This document shows positions 8,367 to 17,031 of a DNA stretch of 49,448 bases, in pieces (within the stretch, counting starts at the first letter, position 1; each line of letters begins with the position of its first letter). The stretch comes from Treponemataceae bacterium (GTDB taxonomy: Bacteria; Spirochaetota; Spirochaetia; Treponematales; Treponemataceae): contig JAIKVO010000227.1 in the NCBI GenBank assembly GCA_024685655.1, forward strand, positions 1 through 49,448, in the 5' to 3' direction. Under the pieces are notes generated by a model that had not been told where the DNA came from, made no database searches, and saw nothing but the letters and a program-made list of their open reading frames with translations. The position numbers and the translations under genes are program-made.

Positions 8367-8769
8367 ACTAAAAATACACACGGCTCGTTATAAAACGGAA
8401 GAAGTTCATCGTGCGTAATCAAATACATGTTTTCGGCTTTTGCCTGGCTTATAAGCATTCTGTCAAAGGGATCTTTATGCGAACGGGGTGCATCAGGTGA
8501 GTAAGAAAGTGTTTTCAAAAAAAGAGCATGTTCAGGCAGTATAGGAAGACACTTCATTCCTGCTAATTCACAAAGCTCAAATAATTTATCACCAGAGATA
8601 GGGAACTCTTCCTTCGATTTTAGATATTTAATCTCAGTTTCCCAAATATTAATAGAACTAAAAAAAATCTCGTTGTCAGGATTTTGAATAATATCCAAAT
8701 CCTGATGTGTCAGCTTTTTTTGTTTGTATGAATCCAAATTATTAAATGAGTATCTAATAAGACTCTCAT
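8363..8769 (-). pseudogene. PIN-domain (VapC-like) toxin with a frameshift
   Basis: The ORF track joins the real C-terminal frame to a spurious N-terminus (start 8812). The true start is the ATG at 8769, which overlaps the antitoxin stop codon as ATGA and encodes MRVLLDTHLIIWIHTNKK, the classic PIN N-terminus with the first catalytic Asp. This frame hits TGA right after an A7 run (8715-8721 on the plus strand). The other frame continues perfectly as KKLTHQDLDIIQNPDNEIFFSSINIWE and ends in HKDPFDRMLISQAKAENMYLITHDELL, which has the other catalytic residues. One extra A would restore a 135-aa protein. Either a disrupted toxin, a sequencing error in a homopolymer, or expression by slippage on the A run. 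PIN toxins of this type are RNases. Confidence 0.75.
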
Positions 8770-8999
8770 AAATAATCCTCAAATTCTTCCGCAACAACAT
8801 CATCACCAGCATGGATATCTTCTGGATATTTAAACATACCTTCTGCCAAACCTATTTTAATTTCGTTTGTCTTAGGTTTTTCTTTTTGAGCATTAATCAT
8901 CATCAATTTGTACTGCAAAAGCTGAACATATTTTGCAACTTCTTCCAAATATTCTTCGGGAAGTGTTTTCAACTGCTGCACTAATCGCTCATATGACAT
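8766..8999 (-). CDS. Putative antitoxin of the frameshifted PIN pair (DUF2281-like)
   Basis: Protein of 77 aa starting MSYERLVQQLKTLPEEYLEEVAKYVQLLQYK, a helical pattern (LxTLPEExLxEVxxYxxxL) typical of small DUF2281-type antitoxins. The C-terminal part is acidic (EDIHAGDDVVAEEFEDYL), as expected for a toxin-neutralising tail. The ribosome site GGAGG lies 7 nt before ATG. The stop codon overlaps the start of the PIN toxin (ATGA), the usual translational coupling in type II toxin-antitoxin operons. The family call is from pattern memory only. Confidence 0.75.
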   Translation of the reverse strand: MSYERLVQQLKTLPEEYLEEVAKYVQLLQYKLMMINAQKEKPKTNEIKIGLAEGMFKYPEDIHAGDDVVAEEFEDYL

Positions 9000-9072
9000 G
9001 ATAAACCTCCATGCATTTTAAAGATAACACAGAATTGGAAATTTTACTATAAAAAGGTCTTATCAATTCCGC

Positions 9073-9507
9073 TCACTTATACTCAACGAGGTCGAATGTC
9101 TGAAAGATTTCAAAATCGGCTGGATTCGCCGTCCAGAGCTCTGTTACACCGGCTTCTGCGAAAGAAGCTGCCATGTGGGTGTCCTGAATGCGTTTACGGC
9201 CGAGTTTGTACATGTTCGTCCAAAGAAACGCGCGCTTAAGTGAATTATCATCTGGGTAAATAACTTTCACCCTCTCCTGATCCACCCAAAACCAAGTGCG
9301 CTCAATTGCCTGCTCCATTGTAAGCGGTGAAACAAACCGGCGTGAATCCGTTATAACATGCTGGAATTCAAGAAAAGTCTGATTAAAAATGACAAGCACT
9401 GAATGCTTTTCTTTAAGCCATTTCTCGAACAGCTTTACAGCACCATTGTGGCGCGGCGAATCCAGAATCTCCAAGTCTATAAGAAAAGTTGTGTCGATTC
9501 CTACCAA
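9073..9507 (-). CDS. PIN-domain (VapC-like) ribonuclease toxin
   Basis: The ORF track starts at 9597, inside the antitoxin gene. The better start is TTG at 9507, overlapping the antitoxin's last codons (TTGGTAG), with GGGAG six bases upstream; it gives 144 aa beginning LVGIDTTFLIDLEIL. All four acidic positions of a PIN nuclease are visible: Asp in GIDTTFLID, Glu in NQTFLEFQHV, Asp in RIQDTHMAASF and Asp in NPADFEIF. The expected activity is metal-dependent cleavage of specific RNAs, held inactive by the antitoxin encoded upstream. It appears intact, unlike the neighbouring PIN gene at 8363. Confidence 0.8.
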   Translation of the reverse strand: MVGIDTTFLIDLEILDSPRHNGAVKLFEKWLKEKHSVLVIFNQTFLEFQHVITDSRRFVSPLTMEQAIERTWFWVDQERVKVIYPDDNSLKRAFLWTNMYKLGRKRIQDTHMAASFAEAGVTELWTANPADFEIFQTFDLVEYK

Positions 9508-9767
9508 GATGCGCTCCCAAGCATTTCGTCCTGATAGTCTTTTGAAAGCCAGTCTTGAGCACCCGGTTTTATTCCGCCGAGCGAAACAGGCTGCCATTCT
9601 TCAAGAGTTTTTTTTGGCTTCGAATGGTTTTGAATATACTCATCCATTGCCTCTCGGACCAATTCTGCCGCTTTACGATTCTGGGCTACAGCCATCTGCT
9701 GAAACATGAGATACTTTAATTCCTGTAAATAAACCGTAACCGGTTTTTTTCTTAAATGTACTGCCAT
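9501..9767 (-). CDS. Putative ribbon-helix-helix antitoxin of the second PIN pair
   Basis: Protein of 88 aa, MAVHLRKKPVTVYLQELKYLMFQQMAVAQNRKAAELVREAMDEYI. The pattern is a beta-strand (PVTVYL) followed by two helices, as in CopG/RHH DNA-binding antitoxins; the tail (TLEEWQPVSLGG onwards) would bind the toxin. I place the start at the second Met. The promoter -10 ends exactly 6 nt before it and there is no Shine-Dalgarno, which predicts a leaderless mRNA. The ORF-track start (9782) would lie inside the operator. The toxin TTG overlaps the end of this gene. Confidence 0.7.
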   Translation of the reverse strand: MAVHLRKKPVTVYLQELKYLMFQQMAVAQNRKAAELVREAMDEYIQNHSKPKKTLEEWQPVSLGGIKPGAQDWLSKDYQDEMLGSASW

Positions 9768-9773
9768 AGTTAT

Positions 9774-9802
9774 AACATACATATATTATATATGTATGTC
9801 AA
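9774..9802 (-). promoter_or_regulatory. Promoter and embedded operator of the second toxin-antitoxin operon
   Basis: Minus strand: TTGACA (9797-9802), 17-nt spacer, TATGTT (9774-9779), then 6 nt to ATG. A perfect 11-bp inverted repeat with a 3-nt centre (ACATACATATA at 9775-9785, complement at 9789-9799) fills the space from -35 to -10. Its position fits an autorepressor site for the RHH antitoxin. Confidence 0.75.
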
Positions 9803-9852
9803 GATTTTTTTCTTTTCCTTCTCATGTAGCAACGATATAAAAATCATTTCTA

Positions 9853-10605
9853 TTATTTATTCGAAAATCTGGACAAAAACGACTGTGTTCTTTCAACCTG
9901 AGGATTGTTTATCACGTCTTCAGGGGAACCTTCTTCCACGATTACACCACCGTCCATAAAGATGACATGGCTGGAAATATCCCGCGCGAAGGCCATTTCA
10001 TGAGTGACTACAACCATTGTCATTTTTTCAGCAGCGAGCTCTTTTATTACAGCAAGAATCTCGCCTGTAAGCTCCGGGTCGAGCGCGGATGTCGGCTCAT
10101 CAAAAAGAAGGACTTCGGGCTTCAACGCAAGCGCACGCGCAATGGAAACGCGCTGCTGCTGCCCTCCGCTAAGCTCACACGGATATGCTCCCGCTTTAGA
10201 TTCAAGTCCCATCCGATGCAGCAGCTCCATCGCGACATTTTCCGCTTCGTGCCTGCTTTTTTTCAGCACACGTATCTGCGGGTCGGCAACATTTTTTAGA
10301 ACTGAATAATGCGGAAAAAGGTTGAAATTCTGAAATACAAGTCCGCTTTTAAGGATTATTGCGTGGCGTTTTGCCTTGTCTGAATAAATACCATTCTCAA
10401 CGAGCGTTTCTCCGCAAATCTTGATTGTTCCATCCGTAACGTCTTCAAGCTGTGAAATGCAACGCAAAATAGTCGATTTTCCTGAACCGCTCGGCCCGAT
10501 TATTCCAAGAACCTCGCCTTTTTGCACTGAAAACGAAATTCCCTTTATAACATCAAGATTTCCGAATGACTTTTTCAAATTCTCAACTGTGATAATTTCA
10601 GACAT
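9853..10605 (-). CDS. Polar amino-acid ABC transporter, ATP-binding protein (GlnQ-like)
   Basis: Protein of 250 aa, the cytoplasmic ATPase of a polar amino-acid importer. Walker [10 protein letters not shown] (about residue 37), Q-loop ([16 protein letters not shown]), signature [16 protein letters not shown], Walker [14 protein letters not shown] and switch His in [14 protein letters not shown] are all intact. The text matches the HisP/GlnQ subfamily. It follows the binding-protein and permease genes on the same strand, separated from the permease by 96 nt containing a hairpin. Substrate cannot be fixed from sequence: glutamine, cystine or a basic amino acid are options. Confidence 0.93.
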   Translation of the reverse strand: MSEIITVENLKKSFGNLDVIKGISFSVQKGEVLGIIGPSGSGKSTILRCISQLEDVTDGTIKICGETLVENGIYSDKAKRHAIILKSGLVFQNFNLFPHYSVLKNVADPQIRVLKKSRHEAENVAMELLHRMGLESKAGAYPCELSGGQQQRVSIARALALKPEVLLFDEPTSALDPELTGEILAVIKELAAEKMTMVVVTHEMAFARDISSHVIFMDGGVIVEEGSPEDVINNPQVERTQSFLSRFSNK

Positions 10606-10633
10606 ATTTTTTCCTAACGCAAGTATTCAAATA

Positions 10634-10678
10634 TCCGCAGCGATTTACAACCAAGCTTATAAGAAGTCTCGCTGCGGA
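10634..10678 (-). promoter_or_regulatory. Intercistronic hairpin between permease and ATPase genes
   Basis: TCCGCAGCGA (10634-10643) and TCGCTGCGGA (10669-10678) form a perfect 10-bp stem with a 25-nt loop. There is no following U-tract on the minus strand, so read-through is expected. It may protect the upstream part of the message from 3' exonucleases. Confidence 0.5.
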
Positions 10679-10701
10679 ATTACGCTCGCCACAAGCAAAA
10701 T

Positions 10702-11382
10702 TCAGTTATAATAGGCAAGTTTCTTTTCTAATCTTTGGAAAACAAAAGAAACAATCCAGTTCATTACGAAATAGAATATACCTGCTAAAAACAATGGAAT
10801 AAAACTGAACAAAGCTCCCTGCCGTTCCTTTGCGACCATAAGAAGCTCGGAAACACCAATTACAGAGACAAGCGCTGTGTCCTTTACAAGAGTAATTACT
10901 TCGTTTCCCATAGCAGGTACAATTCGTTTTACAACCTGAGGCAGAACAATCCTGAAGAATGTCTGCCCGGATGTATATCCTAAGACCTTTGAAGCCTCAT
11001 ACTGACCTTTTGGAATAGACTCTATCCCACCTCTGTAAATCTCTGCGAAATATGCCGCATAATTTATTGAAAGAGCGATAATTGCAGCTGCAAATCGGTT
11101 CCAGCTGAAGTTCACGGCATAGCCAAGATTCACAAGCCACCTTATAAAAAGCCCCGGTCCGAAATAAACGACAAGAAGCTGGAGCATAAGAGGCGTTCCC
11201 CTGATTATCAAAAGGAAAACATTCACCAACCCTGATAAAAGTTTATTCTTTGACATGCGTCCCATTGCAATTGGAAGCGCGAGAGGAATTGAAAAAATCA
11301 GAGTAAGAAAGAACACTTCAAGCGACGTAAGAGAACCGCTCAGCATAGCTTGAAGTGTCTTCAAATATCTTTCAAAGCCCAT
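10702..11382 (-). CDS. Polar amino-acid ABC transporter, permease
   Basis: Protein of 226 aa with about five membrane helices and a His/Glu/Gln-type permease pattern: LTSLEVFFLTLIFSIPLALPIAMGR, RGTPLMLQLLVVYFG, YAAYFAEIYRGGIESIPKGQYEASKVLG (the EAA loop that docks on the ATPase) and VKDTALVSVIGVSELL. Only one permease gene is present, so it should act as a homodimer. It starts 7 nt after the stop of the binding-protein gene. Confidence 0.92.
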   Translation of the reverse strand: MGFERYLKTLQAMLSGSLTSLEVFFLTLIFSIPLALPIAMGRMSKNKLLSGLVNVFLLIIRGTPLMLQLLVVYFGPGLFIRWLVNLGYAVNFSWNRFAAAIIALSINYAAYFAEIYRGGIESIPKGQYEASKVLGYTSGQTFFRIVLPQVVKRIVPAMGNEVITLVKDTALVSVIGVSELLMVAKERQGALFSFIPLFLAGIFYFVMNWIVSFVFQRLEKKLAYYN

Positions 11383-11389
11383 AAAAGGA

Positions 11390-12196
11390 TTATTTTCCTA
11401 TTACGCTTACATCTTTACCGAACCATGCCTTGCTGATATTGGCGATAGTTCCGTCTTTCTGCATTTCAAGAAGGATTTCCTGAACTTTGTCACGCAGCTC
11501 CGGCTCGTTCTTTCTGAAACCGATTCCGTAAGCCTCATTCGCGAGTGCCTCTGAAACTACATAAAACGGCTCACCAGTCTGTGCGATTGAATAGTTTGCC
11601 ACAACACTGTCCATCACAACGCCATCTACACCACCAATTTTAAGATCGTTCAATGCAGTGATATTATCTTTAAATGGAACGATTTCCTTAAGTCCAGCCT
11701 TGAACGCTTTATTAGCTTCTTCATCAACAGCATCCTGGGCGCTTGAACCACTCTGAATACCAAGCTTTTTGCCGTTCATATCTGCAAGTGTCTTGATTCC
11801 GCTGTCATTTCTTACGACAAGAACCTGTTCATTGTTCAAGTATGCGAACGTGAAAGAAAGTGCATTCTTCCTTTCTTCTGTGATTGTAAAACCGTTCCAG
11901 ATACAGTCGATTTTTCCAGTCTCAAGCTCAAATTCCTTTGCATCCCAGTCGATTGGTTGTGCCTTAAACTCAACACCAAGTCTTTTTGCGACTTCTTTCG
12001 CAAGGTCGATATCATAACCTACAATTTCATTGTTATCATTCCTATAACCAAGCGGTGGGAATGAATCATCCAAACCGAGGACAAAAGTTCCTCTTCCTTC
12101 CAATGCGCTGACGGCATCTTTCTTTTCTGTTTTTTTACAGCTTACAGTACAGAACAAAGTCACAACTGCTATCAGAACAAACATAATTCTTTTCAT
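11390..12196 (-). CDS. Amino-acid ABC transporter, substrate-binding lipoprotein
   Basis: Protein of 268 aa. Signal MKRIMFVLIAVVTLFCTVSC ends in a lipobox Cys20, so the receptor is membrane-anchored. The mature part is a family 3 solute-binding protein: GTFVLGLDDSFPPLGYRNDNNEIVGYDIDLAKEVAKRLG, IDCIWNGFTITEERK, LAYLNNEQVLVVRNDSGI, LGIQSGSSAQDAVDE and VDGVVMDSVVANY. It is first in the three-gene operon. Ribosome site GAGGAG precedes ATG, and a strong promoter lies at 12238-12266. Confidence 0.92.
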   Translation of the reverse strand: MKRIMFVLIAVVTLFCTVSCKKTEKKDAVSALEGRGTFVLGLDDSFPPLGYRNDNNEIVGYDIDLAKEVAKRLGVEFKAQPIDWDAKEFELETGKIDCIWNGFTITEERKNALSFTFAYLNNEQVLVVRNDSGIKTLADMNGKKLGIQSGSSAQDAVDEEANKAFKAGLKEIVPFKDNITALNDLKIGGVDGVVMDSVVANYSIAQTGEPFYVVSEALANEAYGIGFRKNEPELRDKVQEILLEMQKDGTIANISKAWFGKDVSVIGK

Positions 12197-12237
12197 TTTT
12201 TCTTATCTCCTCAAAAAAGAAAAATTACATGCTTTTG

Positions 12238-12266
12238 ATTTTAAGAGGAAAGAAAAAAATAGGCAA
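12238..12266 (-). promoter_or_regulatory. Sigma-70 promoter of the amino-acid ABC operon
   Basis: Minus strand TTGCCT, 17-nt spacer, TAAAAT. The predicted leader is about 35 nt and contains the Shine-Dalgarno. It stands back to back with the promoter at 12290; between them lies the partial dyad TTGTCA/TGACAA (12278-12297), which could be a shared operator. Confidence 0.6.
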
Positions 12267-12289
12267 GAAGTTTTGATTGTCATCTGATG

Positions 12290-12318
12290 TTGACAACAGT
12301 ATCTTTATGATTTAGTGT
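12290..12318 (+). promoter_or_regulatory. Candidate promoter of the transglutaminase-like gene, leaderless
   Basis: TTGACA (12290-12295), 17-nt spacer, TAGTGT (12313-12318), then 6 nt to ATG at 12325. The -35 is perfect. The -10 keeps only the T-A and final T. No Shine-Dalgarno is present. Confidence 0.5.
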
Positions 12319-12324
12319 TTTTCC

Positions 12325-13902
12325 ATGAGAGTTTTGAAATTAGTAACCGTAGCAGCAATCTTATTTGTTGCCTCTGTAAATTTATTCGCCCAAAGCGCAA
12401 TCGTATCATCACAGCATACCTCTGTTACAATTCCATCATCGCAACGCTCAGTTTCCTTGACATCATCTGATATTCCAACCCAGTTTCCTTCAATTGAGCC
12501 GCTTTTTACAGCAGAAGAAGAGCTAGGCTACTCTCCCGATAAAATTCTTACCGCTGATGAGATTCTCACACTTTCTCTTCTGTTCTCGGAATGCTCTCTT
12601 TCATCAGTTACAGCTCGGCGTGCGTTCCAGAAATTCGAGCGTATAAAAAAAGAAGTATCCTCGCCGGAATACATGCAGATGAGCGAAGAAGAACGTGGAA
12701 AAGCAATACTCATGCTTTTGTATAAAAACACGCTTTTTGAATACAATGAAGACCAATCGAAAATAAATACAGTTTTCGAGACTGGCTACTATAACTGCGT
12801 ATCATCGGCTCTTATCTACATGGCTGCGGCAAAAGCCGCCAGGCTTGAGGTAAGAGGACAAAAAACACCCGAACACGCATTCTGCTCCATATACATCAAA
12901 AACAAAACGACAGGCAAAAAACACCGCATTGACGTAGAGACGACAAATCCATATGGATTCAATTCTGGAACCACTGGCACGATTGACTACGGTGATAACA
13001 TGAAATTGTACTACAGCGTTCCTGCATCAGATTATGAGAACCGCCAGGAAGTGAGCGACAAAGTATTTGTCGGGTTAGTCGCAAACAATCTTTGTGCTGA
13101 TTACCAGAAAAGCGGAGACTATTATTCTGCCATTCCAAGTATGGGCGCTCTGTATGACCTTGTAAAAAATGAGAAATCTTCTGCGCAACATCAAATCCAG
13201 GAAGATTTTTTCGGATTTCCATGCTCCTACATACATGATGTATCCATCGACTTAGATTCTTATCCAGCATCAAAATATGAAGAAATTGTAAGCTGGTTCG
13301 CAAGTTTTATAAAACGATGGGGCAAAAATTCTGCTTTGCAGGATAATATGGATGCCGCATGCAACAATCTTATTTACCTTTGTTTCCAAGAAAAAAACTA
13401 TGACCTAGCGAATACATCTTTCTCTAAACTGAAACCATACATCTCGAAAAAGCAACTTGCGGAATCGCAAGAAATTATTACGGAAATACTAATTACCTCA
13501 AAAACGGATGGAGCTGAGCCATATCAAAAAACAGAAATTATATATGACTTGCTAAACTCAGCTGATTTATCTTCCGCGCAAAGGAAACGCTTATCAACAG
13601 AACTGGAAAACACTTGGCTAATAATTCTGACAGAACGCATGAATAACTGCGAATTCCGCGAAGGCTACCAGGATTCGCTTACGGCACAAACTCAGTTACC
13701 TGAAAGCGAAACGTTCAAACAAACTACTCAAATTTTCTACACCGACTGTATTATCGATATTCATAATGCTTTTGTAACACAAGCAAACAGCGGCAATTTC
13801 AAAGAAGCAATAAAAATCCTGGAACAGGGGCTTTCCGAGTTCCCAGATGACCAGACACTTCTTAATGATGTGGCGATTTTAAAATCTGTAGGGCTTCTTT
13901 AA
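12325..13902 (+). CDS. Secreted transglutaminase-like protein with TPR-like C-terminus
   Basis: Protein of 525 aa with signal peptide MRVLKLVTVAAILFVASVNLFAQ. Residues about 145-235 contain a transglutaminase-like triad in order: Cys in GYYNCVSSALIYMAAAKAA, His in TPEHAFCSIYI and Asp in HRIDVETTNPYGF. The C-terminus has helical repeats, the last one TPR-like (FKEAIKILEQGLSEFPDDQTLLNDVAIL). The protein is probably periplasmic or surface-exposed. In such bacterial proteins the fold often acts as a protease or amidase; the actual reaction is unknown. It is a single gene divergent from the amino-acid transporter operon. The start ATG has no Shine-Dalgarno but a promoter ends 6 nt before it. Confidence 0.7.
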   Translation: MRVLKLVTVAAILFVASVNLFAQSAIVSSQHTSVTIPSSQRSVSLTSSDIPTQFPSIEPLFTAEEELGYSPDKILTADEILTLSLLFSECSLSSVTARRAFQKFERIKKEVSSPEYMQMSEEERGKAILMLLYKNTLFEYNEDQSKINTVFETGYYNCVSSALIYMAAAKAARLEVRGQKTPEHAFCSIYIKNKTTGKKHRIDVETTNPYGFNSGTTGTIDYGDNMKLYYSVPASDYENRQEVSDKVFVGLVANNLCADYQKSGDYYSAIPSMGALYDLVKNEKSSAQHQIQEDFFGFPCSYIHDVSIDLDSYPASKYEEIVSWFASFIKRWGKNSALQDNMDAACNNLIYLCFQEKNYDLANTSFSKLKPYISKKQLAESQEIITEILITSKTDGAEPYQKTEIIYDLLNSADLSSAQRKRLSTELENTWLIILTERMNNCEFREGYQDSLTAQTQLPESETFKQTTQIFYTDCIIDIHNAFVTQANSGNFKEAIKILEQGLSEFPDDQTLLNDVAILKSVGLL

Positions 13903-14118
13903 GATTTAAGACCGCATTTACATCAAATGAAAATTTTACACAGAAAAAACTCCCCCCCCATACTTTCTCATAAACCGTGCTTTTCAAAAATTAAAAAAAA
14001 CTTTTTCTGGCGTGAATAAAACTTTCATGTTATCCTGAAAACAGTTGAGCTTTTGCTGTCGTGTTACAAAAACGTTTTATGGAAACAGGCAGCAAGATTG
14101 TAAAAAAGAGGAGGATAT

Positions 14119-14787
14119 ATGTTTAAATTCTGGGGAGACGGCTCCGATTTTGCAAAAGGGCTTGTCGATAACATCAGGGTAAGAAGTACCGAAAACTTCA
14201 ACTGGACGTTTATTTTTATACTTGCAGTTGTTTTTTATGTGTACTGGACTGAAATCCACAAAAAGAATTACGAGGCTGTCTTCGCTGGACTCGCGCTTTA
14301 TGGCGTACACTGGTTGTATGAAATTGTGAACGCGATTATCGGGCATATTTCCGGATACCCGCTATGGTCAGTAAGCAACGATTCCACGACTTTCATTCTG
14401 TTGATCGGTGTCTGCTGGGAACTTTCCATGATGTTCTCGCTGGCAGGAATAATATCATTCAGGATGATGCCCCAAGACCGCACCAAAAGATATTTCACCA
14501 AGAACGGAAAGAAAGGTATAAGCTGCAAACTCGTTGTCGCTATTGAGATGGCACTTCTTTTTGCTTTGTTCGAATCGTTCCTCGCTGGAACATCAAATCA
14601 TTCTTTTATCTGGGTTTATAAATGGTGGGGCGTTATTCCTGTATTCATAACGACATACGTTCCATTCTTTTTGGCGAGCAACTATGTTCCAGACATGGCT
14701 CCTGCAAAACGCAAACGCTTTCTTATCATCCTTTGGGGAAGCGTCGCGGTATTGCTTGTCGTACTGATTCCTCTAGGAATTATCTGA
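14119..14787 (+). CDS. Polytopic membrane protein, unknown function
   Basis: Protein of 222 aa with about six hydrophobic segments (around residues 30-48, 55-78, 90-112, 137-153, 165-182 and 200-220) and no signal peptide. Aromatic-rich, with a WYEI-like segment (GVHWLYEIVNAIIGH) and a conserved-looking ESFLAG. I do not recognise the family. Ribosome site GAGGAGG lies 6 nt upstream of ATG. It precedes the chemoreceptor gene by about 160 nt with a separate promoter, so co-regulation is not implied. Gap 13903-14118 contains no gene; it holds a C8 homopolymer at 13952-13959. Confidence 0.7.
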   Translation: MFKFWGDGSDFAKGLVDNIRVRSTENFNWTFIFILAVVFYVYWTEIHKKNYEAVFAGLALYGVHWLYEIVNAIIGHISGYPLWSVSNDSTTFILLIGVCWELSMMFSLAGIISFRMMPQDRTKRYFTKNGKKGISCKLVVAIEMALLFALFESFLAGTSNHSFIWVYKWWGVIPVFITTYVPFFLASNYVPDMAPAKRKRFLIILWGSVAVLLVVLIPLGII

Positions 14788-14895
14788 ACGAAAAAGAGAA
14801 TTTGGAGAATGTGATAATCAAGGAGAAAAAAAATTAAGGAAACGTTAAGAATTGGGCGTTTTTTCAGTTTATTTTTTCAAGTTCTTGCTATATGC

Positions 14896-14923
14896 TTAAC
14901 TCATCGAAGAATAACTTTAAAAT
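14896..14923 (+). promoter_or_regulatory. Candidate sigma-70 promoter of the chemoreceptor gene
   Basis: TTAACT (14896-14901), 16-nt spacer, TAAAAT (14918-14923), about 20 nt before the ATG with a Shine-Dalgarno between. No sigma-28 (FliA) consensus was found here. Confidence 0.45.
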
Positions 14924-14946
14924 AGAAAGCTATATGGAAGGGTTTG

Positions 14947-17031
14947 ATGAAACTTAACGCAAAATTCCAAACGATTATTATTTCGCTCCTTATAATCGCT
15001 TGCTCCATAAGTGTTTTTATGTTCATGAGCTTCATGCAGATAATGAAGCTCCGTGACTACGAGTCAACTGCAAAAAACGCAGATACTATCGTTCACAAGC
15101 TTGTTTCCTACAGCGACGCTATTTTTGCACGGCAGTTCGTTTACGACGATGTTTCAACCAATTGGGAATCGCTCAGGGAACAAGCAAACATCATATTTGA
15201 GGAACTTAATAATCCTATCGTTATGGAACGGCTCGATGAAGAGCTAGAAGAAAAACTTTCGTCCGTAATAAAAACATGGAACTACATCCAACCGAGTTTC
15301 GACGATCTTTCCAAACAGTACAACGAAATTATCACAAATAACAACATCGATCCAGCTATAAAACTCACCGTAAAAGTGAACGGCCTTTTGGAAGGTGTCA
15401 AGCAGCTTAAAGGCATGCGCGACACATCAGTTCTAGACAATGCAATATACAATATATCTACAACTCAAAAAAACATAGTCTACATAAATGATACTTTCAA
15501 CAAATCGCTTACAGAACTCTGCGAAGGTCTCAGCAGCTTTTGCTGGGAAAAATATTATCAGTTTCTGGTAGTGACTCTCATAATTATCGTGACATCCTCG
15601 ATTACAGCATTTTTCTTAACAAGAGCCGCAACAGGAAAAATAACAAAGCGTATAATGACTTTGCGCGATGCTTCCAAAAAGCTTTCTGACAAAAACTTTA
15701 CAGTAAAGCTTTCTGACAACAGAAAAGATGAGGTAGGCGACCTTACGCGCGATCTTCACGAAACTGTTTCTACACTCGACAGCATTTTGCAGGATGTTAA
15801 GCATGGTGCGGCTATCGCAGTGCAGTTCGGGAACACATACGAAGGAGCCGCCACACAGACAGCGGCTGCCACACATCAGATACGAACGAGCATAGAGTCT
15901 TTGAACAGGCAGTTCGAGCTCCTTGAAAAAGCCGTAAAAAGCTCCATGGAAAAACTGATGCAAATGTCCGATATCGCGCTTGCTCTTGTCGTAGACAACC
16001 AGCAGCAGTTCGACTCTATTTCGCAAAACTCTGCAGACATAACAAAGATGGCGAAACTCGTCACGGTAATAACCGACACATCAATAGAAAAATCGCAGAA
16101 TGCCGAGCGTATACAGCAGTTCGTTACGGACGGTGACAGCAAAATCAGCGCGACTACAGATCTGCTCAACGAGATTACTAGTCAGCTCGATGAGATTGGT
16201 GACATTATCGAAATTATAAACGGAGTTGCCGAACAGACGAACATTCTTTCTATGAACGCGGCAATAGAGAGCGCACATGCTGGTGAAGCCGGAAAAGGAT
16301 TCGCGGTTGTTGCTGAAGAAATCCGCAATTTGGCAGAATCAACAGCTGATAACTCACATCGAATAGCAGCTTCTATCAACGCGATAGTGAAAAAAGTAAA
16401 GAATGCCGATAAAGCCAGCAGTCTTGCGGCAGATGCCTTTGCACGGGTAAGTGAACAGGCGCAGGATATGAGCAATTCACTCCATGACATTACAGAAGAT
16501 TTGCGGTCCGTTGACCAAAAAATAAACGAATTAGACAAGCGAACTCATTCCGTTGCTTCAACCGCTTCAAAGATAAGCGGACAATGCGACCAGCTTAACA
16601 CACAGCAGATGGCGGTTTCAGAAGCGATGGCGCAGATGCATGGCATATTCTCGGAGTCAAAGACGGGTGTCAACGAGATTCGCACAGGCGCAAACGACAT
16701 TGTTGAGAAGATGCTCCAGGTTAGCGAACTCAGTGTAGAGTCAAGCACCAACATGAAAAATCTTTCAAAAGAACTTTCGGCATTTATAACATCCGATTCG
16801 GAAAGTGATACAGGAGAAGCCGCTGACAGCTCAGAAACCGAAATTAATGGGCTTTCCAACGGAAAAGATGGCGAAACGAGTGGCGTGGTTACTGGCAGCA
16901 TTCTGGAACAAAACGTGGCATTCGCGAATGCTGCAAATTTTGGCGACAACACCGAAAAAACAGAGCCAGAAAAAACATTCACGACAGAACCCGACAACGA
17001 TGATGACCTTCTTGCGTACTTCAATTCTTAA
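14947..17031 (+). CDS. Methyl-accepting chemotaxis protein
   Basis: Protein of 694 aa. I start at ATG 14947 (GGAAGG five bases upstream) rather than the TTG one codon earlier. Transmembrane helix 1 is at about residues 8-30, followed by a helical periplasmic sensor domain of the four-helix-bundle kind to about residue 205. Helix 2 is [24 protein letters not shown] domain follows ([31 protein letters not shown]). The cytoplasmic signalling domain has the conserved hairpin tip [38 protein letters not shown], which docks CheA and CheW. The tail of about 80 residues is acidic and disordered, and ends in LLAYFNS. Ligand unknown. Its 3' end overlaps the convergent permease gene by 11 nt. Confidence 0.92.
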   Translation: MKLNAKFQTIIISLLIIACSISVFMFMSFMQIMKLRDYESTAKNADTIVHKLVSYSDAIFARQFVYDDVSTNWESLREQANIIFEELNNPIVMERLDEELEEKLSSVIKTWNYIQPSFDDLSKQYNEIITNNNIDPAIKLTVKVNGLLEGVKQLKGMRDTSVLDNAIYNISTTQKNIVYINDTFNKSLTELCEGLSSFCWEKYYQFLVVTLIIIVTSSITAFFLTRAATGKITKRIMTLRDASKKLSDKNFTVKLSDNRKDEVGDLTRDLHETVSTLDSILQDVKHGAAIAVQFGNTYEGAATQTAAATHQIRTSIESLNRQFELLEKAVKSSMEKLMQMSDIALALVVDNQQQFDSISQNSADITKMAKLVTVITDTSIEKSQNAERIQQFVTDGDSKISATTDLLNEITSQLDEIGDIIEIINGVAEQTNILSMNAAIESAHAGEAGKGFAVVAEEIRNLAESTADNSHRIAASINAIVKKVKNADKASSLAADAFARVSEQAQDMSNSLHDITEDLRSVDQKINELDKRTHSVASTASKISGQCDQLNTQQMAVSEAMAQMHGIFSESKTGVNEIRTGANDIVEKMLQVSELSVESSTNMKNLSKELSAFITSDSESDTGEAADSSETEINGLSNGKDGETSGVVTGSILEQNVAFANAANFGDNTEKTEPEKTFTTEPDNDDDLLAYFNS

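Noticed and set aside
14880-14947. Sigma-28 (FliA) promoter for the chemoreceptor
   Set aside because: No TAAA-n15-GCCGATAA match; a sigma-70-type pair fits better.
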